This document shows, in pieces, positions 1 through 10,972 of a stretch of 64,000 bases of DNA. Under the pieces are notes generated by a model, which saw only the letters and a list, made by a program, of their open reading frames with translations, was not told the DNA's origin and did no database searches. The DNA is from CAVSMC01 sp963728935 (GTDB taxonomy: Bacteria > Pseudomonadota > Gammaproteobacteria > Burkholderiales > Casimicrobiaceae). Made by a program: the position numbers and the translations under genes. The DNA is taken from contig CAVSMC010000005.1 of the NCBI GenBank assembly GCA_963728935.1, forward strand, positions 62,001 through 126,000, given 5' to 3'. How positions within the stretch are numbered: the stretch's first letter is position 1; every line of letters starts with the position of its first letter.

Positions 1-2425
1 CCGAAAAGAAACCGTCGTTATCGCCGGTGTTCAGCGAAAGCGCAGTCTTGCCCGCGATGGCGAGCCCCGCGACGTTGACGCATGCCAGCGTCCTCAGGTT
101 CAGCGCCGGCTTGAAGTGCTTGCCTCCGTCGGTACTTCTGTAAATGCCGCCGTCGCACAACAACCATAAGCTGCCTTGCTGCCACTGATAGTTGCCGTGG
201 TGGATCGTGCCCTTGAAATCGGGCGACAGGAAGATTCCGTGCAGGTCCGGATGGACGCTGTTGCCGTCGTCCAACCGCTTCCAATCGGACGGCGAAGCAG
301 GATCGAGCGGGCCCACATAGGGTTTGGTGCGCTGTGCACCGTAGAACAACAAGTCTCCATGTCCGGTTCGCGTGGCAGCGATGAACACGCGACCCGAGTC
401 CTGGTCCTGCTCGTTGAGATCAGGCGGAACGACGCGCTGCCACGTCGATTGGCCCGTATTCGCGAATTGCGAATAATCGCCGCGCCACAACACGGGCCCG
501 CCGTTGATCTGCTGCAATTGCCAGTTGTCGCCGTCCCACCAGGAGTCGAAGATCGTTCCGGCACCGTCGAGATAGCTGAAGTGATGCTGGTTCTTGTATA
601 CCGAGACGAACGGACCGACCGTCGCTGCAGGACCATCGGGCGTCTTGCCGCCCGCCGCATTGATCTGCTGCAGCTGCCAGGTGTCTGCGTTCCACCACGA
701 ATCCCAGACCGTTCCGCCGCTGTCGCGGTAAGCGAAATGGTGCTGGTTGTGGTAGACCGTCACGAACGGGCGGTCCACGCTTGCGGGACCGTCCGGCGTC
801 TTGCCTCCGGCCGCATTGATCTGTTGCAGGCGCCAGCTGCTTCCATCCCACCACGAGTCCCAGATCGTTCCGGCGCTGTCGCGGTAAGCAAAATGATGCT
901 GGTTGTGATAGACCGAGACGAACGGCGCATCCACCGCCGCCGGACCATCGGGCGTCTTGCCGCCGGCTGCGTTGATCTGCTGCAGTCGCCAGCTGCTGCC
1001 GTTCCACCATGAATCCCAGATCGTTCCCGCGGCATCGAGATAAGCGAAGTGGTGCTGATCGTGATAGACCGTCACGAACGGGCCATCTGCTGCCGCGGGA
1101 CCGTCCGGCGTATTGCCTCCGGGCGCGTTGATCTGCTGCAGTTGCCAGCTGTTGCCGTTCCACCACGAGTCCCAGATCGTTCCCGCGCTGTCGCGGTAAG
1201 CAAAATGATGCTGGTCGTGGTAGATCGACCCGAAAGCATCGGCCACGGCTGCAGGCCCATTCGGCGTCACACCACTCGCGCCGTTGATTTGCTGCAGCTT
1301 CCACTGGTCGTTGTCGCCATCCCACCATGAATCCCAGATCGTTCCCGCGTCGTCGAGGTACGCGAAGTGGTGCTGGTCGTGGTAGACCGTCGCGAACGCA
1401 CCGCTGGTCGCTGAAGGAGCGTTGGGGGTCTTGCCGCCGGGACCGTTGAGCTGCTGCACGTTCCAGCGATCTCCGTCCCACCATGAATCCCAGATCGTTC
1501 CCGCAACGTCGGGATACGTGAAATGGTGCTGAAAGTGATAGACCGACGCGAACAGCGATGCGCTGGCGAGCGGACTCACCGTCTTGCCGCCATTGGCGTT
1601 CGCTATCAGGAACACCTCGAGAGGCGAGCGCGGAGACACGACCAATACACTCGGTGCCTGAGCATTGCCCTCGCTCGAAACGGCACCACCCCAATTCGCC
1701 TGGATCGGTCCTGCGTCGGCCGTCCAGCTACTACCTCCATCCAGGGAAACGAACATCACGCCATCGCCCAGCGCGTACACCGCCGGCCTCAGCGGCGCAC
1801 TCGGAAGCGGCAGCGAAACCGCGACGTGGTTGATCGGGCCGACTTGCGCAATCTCCTGAAACGAGGCACCGCCGTCTTGACTGACTGCCAACGCACTTCC
1901 ACCCGCCGCGAACACGAGCCGACCGCTGCCCGCCACCCACGCGAGCTGGCCCGCCGCCGGGGGGCGCGTGCTGCCGGGAACGGTGAACTGATGGACGCTC
2001 GTCCAACTGCCTCCTCCGTCGGTCGATCGCCAGATGCCATGATCCGAGCTTGCGCGATCGTTGCGAGTGATGACGAGTATCGTCTGCGCATCCACGGGCG
2101 ACACTGCAATATCGACCACGCACCAGCCGCCCAACGCTCCTGGAACATCGAACTGACCGGACTGCGGTTGCGGCCATGTGAGCTGATCCCAGCTCTGGCC
2201 GTCATCCAGCGACGACCAGAGATTGGAAAAAGACCCTGCAAGCAGCCGCTGGCCGTCTGGAGACGATGCGAGCGTCAGCATCCGGCCATTCACAGACTGA
2301 AAGGGAGCAGACCCGTCATCCGGGTTGCCCGTGGTACTCGTGTTCGAACTCATCGGACTGACATCGTCGATCTGGATCATGATGTTCCTCGTGCGCAAGT
2401 GCCAATTCGCGACAGCAAGACGCAT
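1..2425 (-). CDS. BNR/sortilin-like protein with an internal seven-repeat PLL-like lectin propeller (partial, cut by left edge)
   Basis: The frame is open from position 2425 to the window edge, at least 808 residues, with no stop seen. The start at 2425 (MRLAVANW) has a GAAGG five bases upstream; no earlier ATG lies in this frame. Residues about 1-270 carry BNR/sortilin-type motifs such as LDDGQSW, STDGGGSW, SQDGGASF and SLDGGSSW. Then come seven tandem units of about 52 residues built on QHHFAYRD and GTIWDSWWDG, and after them the BNR-like part resumes (RSTDGGKHF). The seven units resemble the blades of the PLL/fucose-lectin beta-propeller family, and BNR repeats also form propellers, so I infer a carbohydrate-binding or carbohydrate-acting exported protein. 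No clear signal peptide is seen at the chosen start. The C-terminus is missing. Confidence 0.7.
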   Translation of the reverse strand, partial: MRLAVANWHLRTRNIMIQIDDVSPMSSNTSTTGNPDDGSAPFQSVNGRMLTLASSPDGQRLLAGSFSNLWSSLDDGQSWDQLTWPQPQSGQFDVPGALGGWCVVDIAVSPVDAQTILVITRNDRASSDHGIWRSTDGGGSWTSVHQFTVPGSTRPPAAGQLAWVAGSGRLVFAAGGSALAVSQDGGASFQEIAQVGPINHVAVSLPLPSAPLRPAVYALGDGVMFVSLDGGSSWTADAGPIQANWGGAVSSEGNAQAPSVLVVSPRSPLEVFLIANANGGKTVSPLASASLFASVYHFQHHFTYPDVAGTIWDSWWDGDRWNVQQLNGPGGKTPNAPSATSGAFATVYHDQHHFAYLDDAGTIWDSWWDGDNDQWKLQQINGASGVTPNGPAAVADAFGSIYHDQHHFAYRDSAGTIWDSWWNGNSWQLQQINAPGGNTPDGPAAADGPFVTVYHDQHHFAYLDAAGTIWDSWWNGSSWRLQQINAAGGKTPDGPAAVDAPFVSVYHNQHHFAYRDSAGTIWDSWWDGSSWRLQQINAAGGKTPDGPASVDRPFVTVYHNQHHFAYRDSGGTVWDSWWNADTWQLQQINAAGGKTPDGPAATVGPFVSVYKNQHHFSYLDGAGTIFDSWWDGDNWQLQQINGGPVLWRGDYSQFANTGQSTWQRVVPPDLNEQDQDSGRVFIAATRTGHGDLLFYGAQRTKPYVGPLDPASPSDWKRLDDGNSVHPDLHGIFLSPDFKGTIHHGNYQWQQGSLWLLCDGGIYRSTDGGKHFKPALNLRTLACVNVAGLAIAGKTALSLNTGDNDGFFS
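499..1605 (-). repeat. Seven tandem ~156-bp coding repeats (PLL-like blades)
   Basis: Seven in-frame units, each 51-54 residues, share a GGKTPDGPA start, a QHHFAYRD core, GTIWDSWW, and a WQLQQIN end. The blades nearest the C-terminus are the most alike, which suggests recent duplication. Exactly seven units is what one closed seven-bladed propeller needs. The flanking sequence on both sides is BNR-like and unrelated to the units. Confidence 0.85.
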
Positions 2426-2911
2426 GTTGCCTTCGCGATGGTTGCTGTCAAGCGAGTATTCACCATTCGGTATTCTCGCCTCGAGACGGGTTCTGGCCGT
2501 GTTATGGCGGCGTCGTACTGACTGCGGCGAAACACGGGAGTCGCAGCCCCCGAGCGAGCGTTGCGGCGCCGCCGTCGAGCCGCGCTTCCATTGCGCACCC
2601 CATCCGCCGGCGAACGACACCGAGTAGATTTTTCTGGATGCGCAACCTGCAACAACGGGATGGGCCGACCGCTTTCGGCACCCTGACCGTACGTGTGCTG
2701 TCGGGCGAAAGCGACCCGTTGGGACAACGACGATCTCTCGCCGGCCGCAAGCATCGCGTGTGACTTGCTACACCGTAACCGTCATCTGTGCGGCGGAGCG
2801 GGCACAATCGCGCTTTGAGCCGTCGATGGCCACACGGATGCGATTAAATTCCGGTCGTCACGCTGCGGGTGACGGCCCGCCGCCCTCCCCTGCGTAGCGT
2901 CCACAGCTTTA
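2426..2911. other. 486-bp stretch without a supported gene
   Basis: The reading frame of the BNR protein stays open upstream to a TAG near 2775, but it has no ATG there and the translation is Arg-rich with no hydrophobic signal segment. I see no other credible coding sequence, RNA or clear promoter. A frameshift hiding a true signal peptide cannot be excluded. Confidence 0.4.
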
Positions 2912-5394
2912 TCAACCGAAATTGTGGATAACCGCAGCGGAATGATGCGCGAGCTCGTCCCGGCTCGCGATCTCGCGCACATCGATCACGGCATCGGCCA
3001 TTTCGGTGAGCTCCGGCGTCTGTGACACGAAGAACTCCCGCGCGTACCCGCCCAGCCGAAGCACCTCGCGCTTCATCTGCATGAACATGCGCTTGCGATC
3101 GCCGTCGAGCGCGCCATCGGCCTCGTCACAGAAAAGCGTCTCGTAATGCCGACCCGAACTCCTTGCCAAATACAGTGCAATGGCACGGGTGAGGGCCTCG
3201 TTGATCCAGATGCGCTCACCGCCGCTCATCACGCCGACACTTTTCGCCTGCCCGGTTTCGGCGTCGTACACGACCACGTCGAAGCCTTCTCGCAGTTCCT
3301 TTTTCGCGGTCTCGACCTGCGTTCGGATTGAAAGCGTAAAGCGCGTCCCGTAGCACGCGAGCAGGAGCTCATTCGCAACGCGGGCGAGCTCCGGACCCGC
3401 GTCGTCGATGCACAGCGCGATCACGCCGTCGTTGCCGAGTGCCTTGGCGAGAAGATTCCACCAGCCGAGTTCCGACTCGACGCGGGCGAGTACTCCGCGC
3501 AAACGGACTGCCTGCGCTGCACGGCCTCGAGCGTTGTTGAGCTCGGCGTGCAGCGAAGCTTCTTCCTGCCTCGCGCGGAGCAGCGCCGCGTCATGATCCC
3601 GAACGCAGGCCTTCGCCGCCGTGCACGGCCGCCTCCGCAGCTGCGAGCCGCGTAACGTCGAACTCTGCCGGCAGACTCGCGAGCTCAGAAGCGAGCGCGT
3701 CGACCGCGCCCTGCCCGCTTTTCATGTGCTCTTGAATGCGCCGCTCGATTTCGCCGACGGCCGTTCGTGCCTGATCGCTCTCGCGAGCGCAGCGCTCTTG
3801 TGTCGCTCGGAGCGCGGCGGCGACGTCCTGTTCGGCAGCCGCGCATTCCGCGAGTCGCGCCTCCGCCTGCGCGAGGCCTACGTGCTGCGCCGCGAGGGCC
3901 TCCACGCGGCGCCTCTCGTCAGCGAAGCGTCTGAATCTCGGTGTGTGCGTCACGAACCGCGGCCGCGGCATCTCCCAACTCGGCGATCGCAGTTTCCAGC
4001 GCCCGGATTTCCGTCTTGATCGCGTCCACGGCGATACGAATCCTCAGCACCTGCTCGTCGGCCGAGGGTAGCAGCTGGCTCGCTTCGCGCGCATCGGCGA
4101 GGAGCTCGCAGCGCGATTGGAGCTCGGTGCCGCGGCACGGTACCGTCGCGGTCAGCGCGAAGCGCTGGCGCAAGCCGGCCGTTCGCAGCGCGGCGTCGCC
4201 CGCTTGTCGTCGCAAACTTTCGGCCTGCGCAACAAGGACGGCGAGCGATTTGCTCTTCGCTTCGCGCTCCTGATGCCTTGTCTGCATCGCCTCGAGTTTG
4301 GCCTGAAGCGCGCGTTCGTCGCTCGCGAGGGTACGCGCTCGCTCGGTCGCAGCCGCAATCGCGGCGCGCTGCGACAGAAGCTGCTGCAGCTCCTGGCGGC
4401 GCTTCGCGATCGTCGCCTGCTGCTGCCGTGAAAGCGAGGTCGCCTCGCGAAGTTCCTTTGCGCTTCTATCCAAACGCTGCGAGCTCGCGATCGCGATCCT
4501 CGTTGAATAGGCGGATGCCCTTCGCGATCGCGTCTCGCGCCGCGGCCAGTCGCGCAACAAGGCCGCTGCGACGCGCCTGCATGGCTTGATCCGATTCCTG
4601 TTCCGCGACGAGCCGGGCGAGCCGCAGCGTGCGCCTCGTCTGCCCGTCGCTGCGCGTTCGCCTTGTCGTCCCTGCGCTTCGCGAGCGCCTGGCGGCATTG
4701 CGCAAGCCGTGCGTCGCAGCTCCGCGATGCGCTGCTCGGTATCGCCGAAGGCGCCGAGCGTACGGCGTCGCTCGTCAAGCGCGCTCTTCATGAGCCGCGC
4801 GACCTGCGAAGCCTTTTCGCCGCGCTGCCGGATCGCTTCGAGCCCGAGCAGCTCGACCATCAGCGTCTTGATCTCGCCGGGCGTGTACGAGGCGAGCGGG
4901 CGGCGGTTCTGCGCGGCGAACACCGACGTGAAGAAGGTCTCGGGCTTGCCGAGCAGCGCCTCGAGGCATGCATCGTAGGTCTCCGCCCGACCGTCGGAGA
5001 GCGTCCCGTCCGCAAGCTTCACGGGAACCCAGCGCCCGCCCTCCTCGGTGTGCAGATAGGCTTCGCTCTTGCGTCGTCCGTTCATCCGGAATACGAGGGT
5101 CGAGCGGTAGCGGCACTGCGCGTGTCGCCACGTGAGCACCTTCACGCATTCCGGCAGCACCAGGTGCTCGTAGAACGAGAATCCCGCCGGACTGAAGCTC
5201 GACGCGCGCGAGGGCAGCAGTCGATACGGCTGCAGGTTGTCCATCACCGTCGTCTTGCCCGCACCGTTCGGACCGGCCAGCGCAACGAGCCGGGCGTCTG
5301 CCGCAAGCGACGAAAGATCGAGCGAGAACTCGTCGCGATTCATGCCCGCGCGAATGCCCGCGAATCCCTTGAGATAGAGCGCTTCGGGGATCAC
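2912..5394 (-). pseudogene. Rad50/SbcC-like SMC ATPase, frameshifted
   Basis: The N-terminal part carries Walker A (GPNGAGKTT, about residues 41-49) after a LYLKGFAGI start. The middle is long coiled coil with two cysteines (PCRGTELQSRC) where a zinc hook would be. The C-terminal part has the ABC signature MSGGERIW and Walker B LFCDEADGALD. The product would be about 825 residues, short for SbcC and closer to phage or plasmid Rad50-like (gp46-type) ATPases. The coding frame changes near 4740, 4620, 4465, 3925 and 3600, so no single ORF covers it. Because the protein reads well across the breaks, recent decay or sequencing indels are both possible. It would act with the adjacent Mre11-like nuclease in DNA end processing. 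The likely start is a GTG at 5394. Confidence 0.75.
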
Positions 5395-5433
5395 GCTTGT
5401 GTCTCCTGCTCGGTCGCGACCGCAACAGCGACG

Positions 5434-6716
5434 CTAGCCGCTGTCGCCATCGCCTGCGGACGAATGAACGAGCTCTGCCGCAGCCGTCGATTGCTCGTCC
5501 GCCGTCTCGAGATCTTCACGTGCAATGTCGGCCACGATTTCGTCCGCGTCGCTCGTCTCCAGTCGCGCGAGCCTCGCGGCGATGCCGTCGGCGTCGACGC
5601 CGGTCGCCTCGGCCCAACGTCGCAGCTTGTCGGGGAGATCGTGCAATCGCGCTGATGCCTTCGGCGCGCGAGCGCACCACCGGAATGACCCGCGCTTCGA
5701 GCTTCACTTCGGCGGCACCGGCGAGGGCTGCAACGATCGCGGCCCGATCGATGCTGTCGCGCTCCTCTTCCGGCACGCTCCAGCGCACGCGAACGAAGGC
5801 GCCCTGCGCGCTCTGCGCCGCGGCCCGGATCGACTCGAGATCGGGTGTTGCCGGAAAGTCGAGATGCACCATTCGCCGCGCCGGCGTCGGTACGAAGTCG
5901 AACGTGGCGCCGATCGCGTCGACCGTCCACAGCACGAAGCCCTTGTCGCCCTCCTCGCCGTAGTGCAGCCGCCCGATCGATCCCGCGTACGCAATCACGC
6001 GCTCGCCGTCATTCCAGGCCTGATGCTTGTGAATGTGGCCGAGCATGAACGCGGACGTTTCGGCGCCGAAGAGCGCGCTCGTCGTGAACTCGTGGTCGAG
6101 CCCGGCCATCGGCACGCCGTGCTCGGTCACGCAGCCGCACACCGTTCCGTGGGAGACGCCCACGGTTGCGATGCCGGCGAGGCGCGCCCGACGATTCGTG
6201 CTAGCCCCAGGCACGCAAGAGCGCCGTGATGGCAGGGCCTGCCGCATCCGCGGCGGCTTCTGCACCGACCGACGCCGCGACGTGCGCCTTGTTGACCGCC
6301 GGCAGGCAGGAAAAGATCGCGCCGGCGTTCTCCGGAACATCGTCGAATCGCCAGCCGCTTGACTCGAGCCAGCACCGCTCGCGCGTGAGCGCCACCTGTG
6401 CGATCCGGGTCGCGACATGGATCGGGTGCCGGGCAGCGAGCCGGCGAAAGATGTCGAGCGTTCCCGGTGGCTCGTGCGAATACGTTCCCTGCAGCAGCAA
6501 CACCGGACAGTGCTGCGCAAGTTGCTGGATGCGCCGCGCAAGCGTCTCGACCGCCGGCGCGTGCAGCTCCAGCGCGTGATCGGTCGCATCGCCCGAGATC
6601 ACCGCCGCATCCACGCTCGCCGCGATCGCCCGCTCGATGGCGTAGCCGAAGCAGCGATCGACTTCGGGCAGCGTTCGAGTGGCGTAGTGCAGATCGGAGA
6701 ATTGCGCGATCAGCAT
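5434..6716 (-). pseudogene. Mre11/SbcD-like metallophosphoesterase, frameshifted
   Basis: The start MLIAQFSDLHY holds the D-x-H metal motif. VISGDATDH and LLLQGTYSHE follow; the usual GNHD is altered to GTYSHE. MLGHIHKHQAW is the late G-H-x-H motif. The reading frame changes near 6200 (after ALLRAWG) and near 5650 (before the DLPDKLRRWAE tail), so the roughly 427-residue protein is split over three frames. It lies just upstream of the Rad50-like gene on the same strand, the usual pairing for a double-strand-end nuclease. The altered Asn-His-Asp motif could be a real family feature or a sequence error. Confidence 0.72.
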
Positions 6717-6740
6717 CGGAGGCACCACGGGAATGACGGC

Positions 6741-8043
6741 TCACTGAACGACGTCGGTCTCGGCGTTGACGGTGGCAAGCAGGCTCGCGCCGTTGCCCTC
6801 GAACGCACGCAGGTCCTTCAGCACCCGCCGCACACCGCTCGTGTTGAGATTCCAGCCGCCGCCGTACTTGCGCTTCGCGTAGCGCTCGAACGCTTCGCGC
6901 GGGACCTGCAGCGCGGCGACGTGCTCGAACACCTGCGCGAGCGTGTCGACGTAAGCGCCTTGGGAGCGCCGCGGCGGAGGCAGCGTTTGCGCCCTGGCTT
7001 GCGTTCGCCGGTGCGTCCGCCGCATCGCACTCGGCGCCGAGCGCAGACTCGTTGGACGCTCGCGCGGCCGGGTCGAGCAGCGCCGCCGCGTGCTCGCCTT
7101 CTTCGACCGGCGATTCATCGCGATCGAGGGCGAGAAGCCGCGTCAGATCGATCGGCGCCTCGAGCTCGATCAGCCATTGCGGGACGCGGCGCGCGGTGCC
7201 GTCGTCGCCGATCATCGAGACCTCGTGCAGCCGCTTGGTGATCCAGAAGCTCGTGCGGCCGTCGAGAAAGCCGCCGATGCGCCCGCCGCGCAGGAAGCCG
7301 ATCGTCTCGAGCGTCTGGCGCGCCGCGTTCATCGCATAGAAGCTGTTGGTGGCAAGCTCGATCGGCTGGATCGACGGCACGCCTGGAATGAGGAAGATGA
7401 ACCGTCCGGTAAGGTTGCACTGTCTCCCCTGGTATTCGGGACAGCGCTCCGGCTCGCAGCGCCCGCCGTTCGCCGCGCGCGCAACGTGCCTGCGCCCGCC
7501 GAAGATGCGGATCGTGCGCTTGCTCGCGTGGTCGACCGGAACCGCTTCGAACGTCATGCAGTAGCGTTCGCGGCCGTCGGCCGAATACGCGGACCAGTAC
7601 TTGAGCTCGTTCGCGCCATAGCACATCAGCGCGTGCGGCATGATCGCTTCCCAGTGGTCGGCCGGAAAGACGACCGGAAAGCGATAGAGCCGCGCGACCC
7701 CATCGCCGCGATCCTCGCCAAAAAGCGCGACAATTCGATCGGCCACTTCGGGAAGCGCGAAATCGCAGCGGCGTACCGTGAAGTACGGCACGTTCTTCGG
7801 CACCAGCGGATGGCGCAGCTCGGGCAGCGCGCGCGTGATCTCCGCTTCGATGTCGTCGAACGGTTTGCCCGCCGCGACGCCGGCATCGTACAGGGCTTGC
7901 GCCGCAGGCTCGCGCGCCGCGCTCGAGGTGAGCACCTTGACGCCCGCGCGGATGCGTCCGCCGACGGCGAAGCGCGCCGGGCTTTCACCGATCAGCGTCG
8001 GGACCGCCGTGTGCTGGGCGCCGTTGCGTTGCAGTGCGTTCAT
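6741..8043 (-). pseudogene. RDF-like / 'hydrolase or metal-binding protein' family, frameshifted
   Basis: The protein begins MNALQRNGAQHT behind a GGAG. It has a Cys cluster (CEPERCPEYQGRQC, about residues 215-228) followed by NLTGRFIFLIPGV and IELATNSFYAMNAARQ. I recall these as hallmarks of a family on betaproteobacterial plasmids and prophages called 'hydrolase or metal-binding protein', distantly related to phage phiC31 gp3 recombination directionality factor. The frame changes near 6960, inside an Ala-rich linker, and the C-terminus (FERYAKRKYGGGWNLN) continues in another frame to the stop at 6741. Its place directly upstream of the Mre11-like and Rad50-like genes suggests one recombination module. 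The family assignment is from memory of motifs, so it is moderate. Confidence 0.55.
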
Positions 8044-8332
8044 CGACCGCTCCGTGAGTTTACGCGAGAGCTGCTCGCATGAAGCGAGACTACCGCGCAT
8101 CGACTCCGCTTCAAGTCGCGTTCGCGGTCAGGACAACGGGAGCGAGGTTGCAGCGTCGGCCGGCGAAAACGAGCGAAGCTCAGCGATGAGCGAGCATCGG
8201 CATTTCGTACGCCGCGCGCGCGGGACGCGAGGTCAAGCGTGCGCCATTGCGAGATACCAAGCACGTCTACACCGCGGGCGACGCCGCGATGACGTCTGCA
8301 TCAAGGCCGTGCGCCGGCTCGTGATCCCGGTA

Positions 8333-8725
8333 TTACCGCGGCTCGAAGGTGAGCGCCGCCGAATTGATGCAGTAGCGAAGTCCGGTCGGTGGTGGCCCGT
8401 CCGCAAAGACGTGCCCGAGGTGCGCGTCGCAGACATTGCAAATGATCTCGGTGCGCTCCACGCCCAGCGACATATCGCGCTCCTCGCGCACATGGGCTGG
8501 ATCGAGCGGCTCGAAATAGCTCGGCCAGCCGCACGCCGCGTCAAACTTGGTATCCGAGGCGAATAGCGCCGTGCCACAGCACACGCAACGATAAATGCCT
8601 GGCTCGTCGTGGTGCACGTACTCGCCGCTGCCCGGCGGCTCCGTTGCCGCACGCCTCGTGACCTCGTACTGCAGCGGAGTGAGCTGCCGTTGCCATTCGG
8701 CATCGGACTTCTTGATCTTGGCCAT
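8333..8725 (-). CDS. msrB: Peptide-methionine (R)-S-oxide reductase MsrB
   Basis: This 130-residue protein reduces methionine-R-sulfoxide in proteins, a repair role in the cytoplasm. The SelR domain is complete: zinc cysteines C47/C50 and C96/C99, the GWPSYFEP motif, a possible resolving C65, and the catalytic cysteine in RYCIN (C119). The start is an ATG giving MAKIKKSDAEW, normal for the family. The gene stands alone on the minus strand between the RDF-like gene and the DUF72 gene. The 290 bp downstream, to 8043, hold nothing I can support. Confidence 0.93.
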   Translation of the reverse strand: MAKIKKSDAEWQRQLTPLQYEVTRRAATEPPGSGEYVHHDEPGIYRCVCCGTALFASDTKFDAACGWPSYFEPLDPAHVREERDMSLGVERTEIICNVCDAHLGHVFADGPPPTGLRYCINSAALTFEPR

Positions 8726-8877
8726 ATCAAGGCGGCGGCTGATCGTTCGTCGGGTCGCACATTCTAGCGTCGGAGCCAGGTCTTGCCTCCCGCACGATCC
8801 ACGGCACATCCGCTGGCATCGGCGCATCCTCGCTTGTGCGTTCGGGACCCTGAGCGCGAGCTCCCGCGCGTCTCGCT

Positions 8878-9789
8878 TCAAGCGCTCGTCGCGGCGCGCA
8901 GCAACCGGGTCAACATCGTCGCGGCCCGCTGCCCCTGATCCTGATAGTTGACGTTGAACAACACGTGCGTTCGCTGCGCGTTAGCGGATAGATCCTTCAC
9001 GTGCGTTGCGACTTCCGTCAACTCCTGATTGTCGTATTCGTAATTGAACCGCTGCGATGACGTGGATAGCCCCTTCTTGTTCCACGTCTCGCGGTTGCGA
9101 CCATGCAATCGCACAACGGCAAGCGCCGGATTCGTGACCTCCCAAACGGAAGGGATCGTATTACCGACGCCCTGGGGCGCATCCACGACAACGTTCACCA
9201 GTCCGTTGTCGCGCTCGAACGCGAGCGTGCGGGCGACGTGCTTGTCGCCTTCGAACCAGGTCTTGTTGCGAAACTCGATCGCGAGCGGCAATCCTGCAAG
9301 CATCGCGCGGCAATGCTCGATGTAGTCGAAGCTCTTCGGGTGGAAGGCGACCCAGGGAGCGAACTGGAAGTGGACGGCCCCGAGCTTGCCGGCGGCGCGA
9401 AGCACCTCGAGCACGGCGCGGAACTGTCGCCACAGCTCGAGCGCGATGTCGTCGGGGACATCCTCGTCGTAGATGTTCGGCTTGTCGCGAGGACCGAGCG
9501 CGGCGCGAATGTCCTTGGCGAGGCTCGCGAGCGGCGTCTGGTGCCGGGTGAAGAGCCGATACGCCTTGATGTTGAACACGAAGCCCGGCGGCGTACGCTC
9601 GACCCAAAGCCGCGCGTTCGCCTCGGTCGGGATGCCATAGTAGCTGCTGTCGATCTCGACGATCGGAAACTGCGATGCGTAGTAGCGCAGGCGCGCTTCG
9701 GGTGTGCTGACGCTCGGCGGATAGAAGCGGCCGGAGTCGAGCAGCGACTTGTCGGTCCACGACGAGGTCCCGACCAGGATAGGGTTCAC
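8878..9789 (-). CDS. DUF72 (YecE-like) family protein
   Basis: The 303-residue protein starts from GTG with NPILVGTSSWTD, the usual DUF72 opening. It has FPIVEIDSSYYGIP, FNIKAYRLFTRH, a LPLAIEFRNKTW segment and a late VRLHGRN motif, in family order and full length. The fold is a TIM barrel; the biochemical activity is unknown, though TIM-barrel context suggests an enzyme. It is intact, unlike its neighbours. No operon partner is evident. Confidence 0.88.
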   Translation of the reverse strand: MNPILVGTSSWTDKSLLDSGRFYPPSVSTPEARLRYYASQFPIVEIDSSYYGIPTEANARLWVERTPPGFVFNIKAYRLFTRHQTPLASLAKDIRAALGPRDKPNIYDEDVPDDIALELWRQFRAVLEVLRAAGKLGAVHFQFAPWVAFHPKSFDYIEHCRAMLAGLPLAIEFRNKTWFEGDKHVARTLAFERDNGLVNVVVDAPQGVGNTIPSVWEVTNPALAVVRLHGRNRETWNKKGLSTSSQRFNYEYDNQELTEVATHVKDLSANAQRTHVLFNVNYQDQGQRAATMLTRLLRAATSA

Positions 9790-9909
9790 CGCAGCGTCTT
9801 TACGAAGTGATGTCTCGCACCCTGAACGGCGACCCGAGTTGCCGTCGGGTCATGCGGTTGAGCAGCATTCGATTGCGCCCGCATCGCGACCCGTCGGCGC
9901 GGCCGGTAT

Positions 9910-10972
9910 TCACCGGACACCCGAAGCCAGGCGATCGATCATGGCGCGAATCGCTGCGATCTGAACGCCTCGCTGGTCGGCGTAGTGGTGGTCGGTGTAG
10001 CCCCACCAATCCCAACAGCCTTCGGGATTCAGGAATGGAATCGACACCGCCTGCGGGAACAGCACCACGATATGGTTGGCGTCGGCCCAGTCGGCGTAGC
10101 CGGCATGGCGCACGAACGTCTGTCCATAGTTCACGTAGCTTTGCCCCTGCTTGCATCCGTGCAGTGCGACGTGGAGTCGGCAACGCTCGCCGCGAGCGCA
10201 TGTGCGCGGCAGGTAGAGCCAGCCCGTCGTATCCATGCCCGTCCACCAGAAAAACGCGCTGTCGACGTAGCGGGTCTGGTCGAAGCGACTGAACCGGCCG
10301 CTGAGTCCCGCTTTCGGCTTCGCCTTCATCGTGCCGTAGATCCAGGTGAGGATCTCCCGTGCGGCATCGAAACCGCAGCGGCCAATATAAGGCGACTCCG
10401 TCACGCTGCACGCCTTGCCGAACGCAACGGTCGGCATCGTATGGCCGAGATCCGGCTTCACGACCACGTCCACATCCGACGCCGAAAAGCGCCGGTAATA
10501 CTCCTCGAGCTGCGCTGCCACGACGCGCGGGACCACGGGATCCTGTTCTCCCGCCAGCAGGTAAATGCGCTGATGCGCAACGTTACGCGGATCGTCGATC
10601 AGGTGCTCGCCAAAGAAGTCGCGCGTTACGCGTTGCAGTGACGCGACGTCGGTGCTGGTCGGCGGAAACGCTGCACAGCCGATGGGCAGGATCGAGCGTG
10701 CAGGAGCAGCGCGTCGTTGCACGAGTCGTGTCGTCCTGCGCACAGTAGTAAGGACCACCGGCGACGATACCGACGCCCTTGATGATCGACGAGTGGGCGA
10801 CCCCGAACTGCACCGCCATGAAGGCGCCGGACGAGAGCCCCGACACCGAGGTCTCGGCAATGTCGATGTTGAGCGCGGGCAGCGCCTGCGCGAGGCAGAC
10901 GAGCGGCAGCACCCATAACGTGACGCCAAGGATGCACCCTCGCCTGCCGAGACTCCTTTGAGCATTGCTCAT
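9910..10972 (-). pseudogene. PHA/PHB depolymerase-like extracellular esterase, frameshifted
   Basis: The N-terminus from 10972 (MSNAQRSLGRRG) has a hydrophobic signal peptide (ILGVTLWVLPLVCLAQA). After it comes the lipase box GLSSG in SVSGLSSGAFMA, which carries the nucleophile serine. The C-terminal part holds LHVALHGCKQG and the GCWDWWGYTD ending typical of the short-chain-length PHA depolymerase-like family. The two halves are in different frames, with the break between about 10665 and 10695 near the CSCTLDPAHRL segment. An intact protein would be about 353 residues and secreted. It is divergent from the amidohydrolase operon. Confidence 0.7.

Noticed and set aside
420..1694. 424-codon minus-strand ORF in the repeat region
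   Set aside because: It is a shifted frame of the seven-repeat protein; its translation is Arg-rich and repetitive only because the DNA repeats are.
2425..2775. Lipoprotein-type start for the BNR protein (AGC or LGGC upstream)
   Set aside because: Both motifs lie in frame upstream, but there is no ATG before them and no hydrophobic segment in front of the cysteine.
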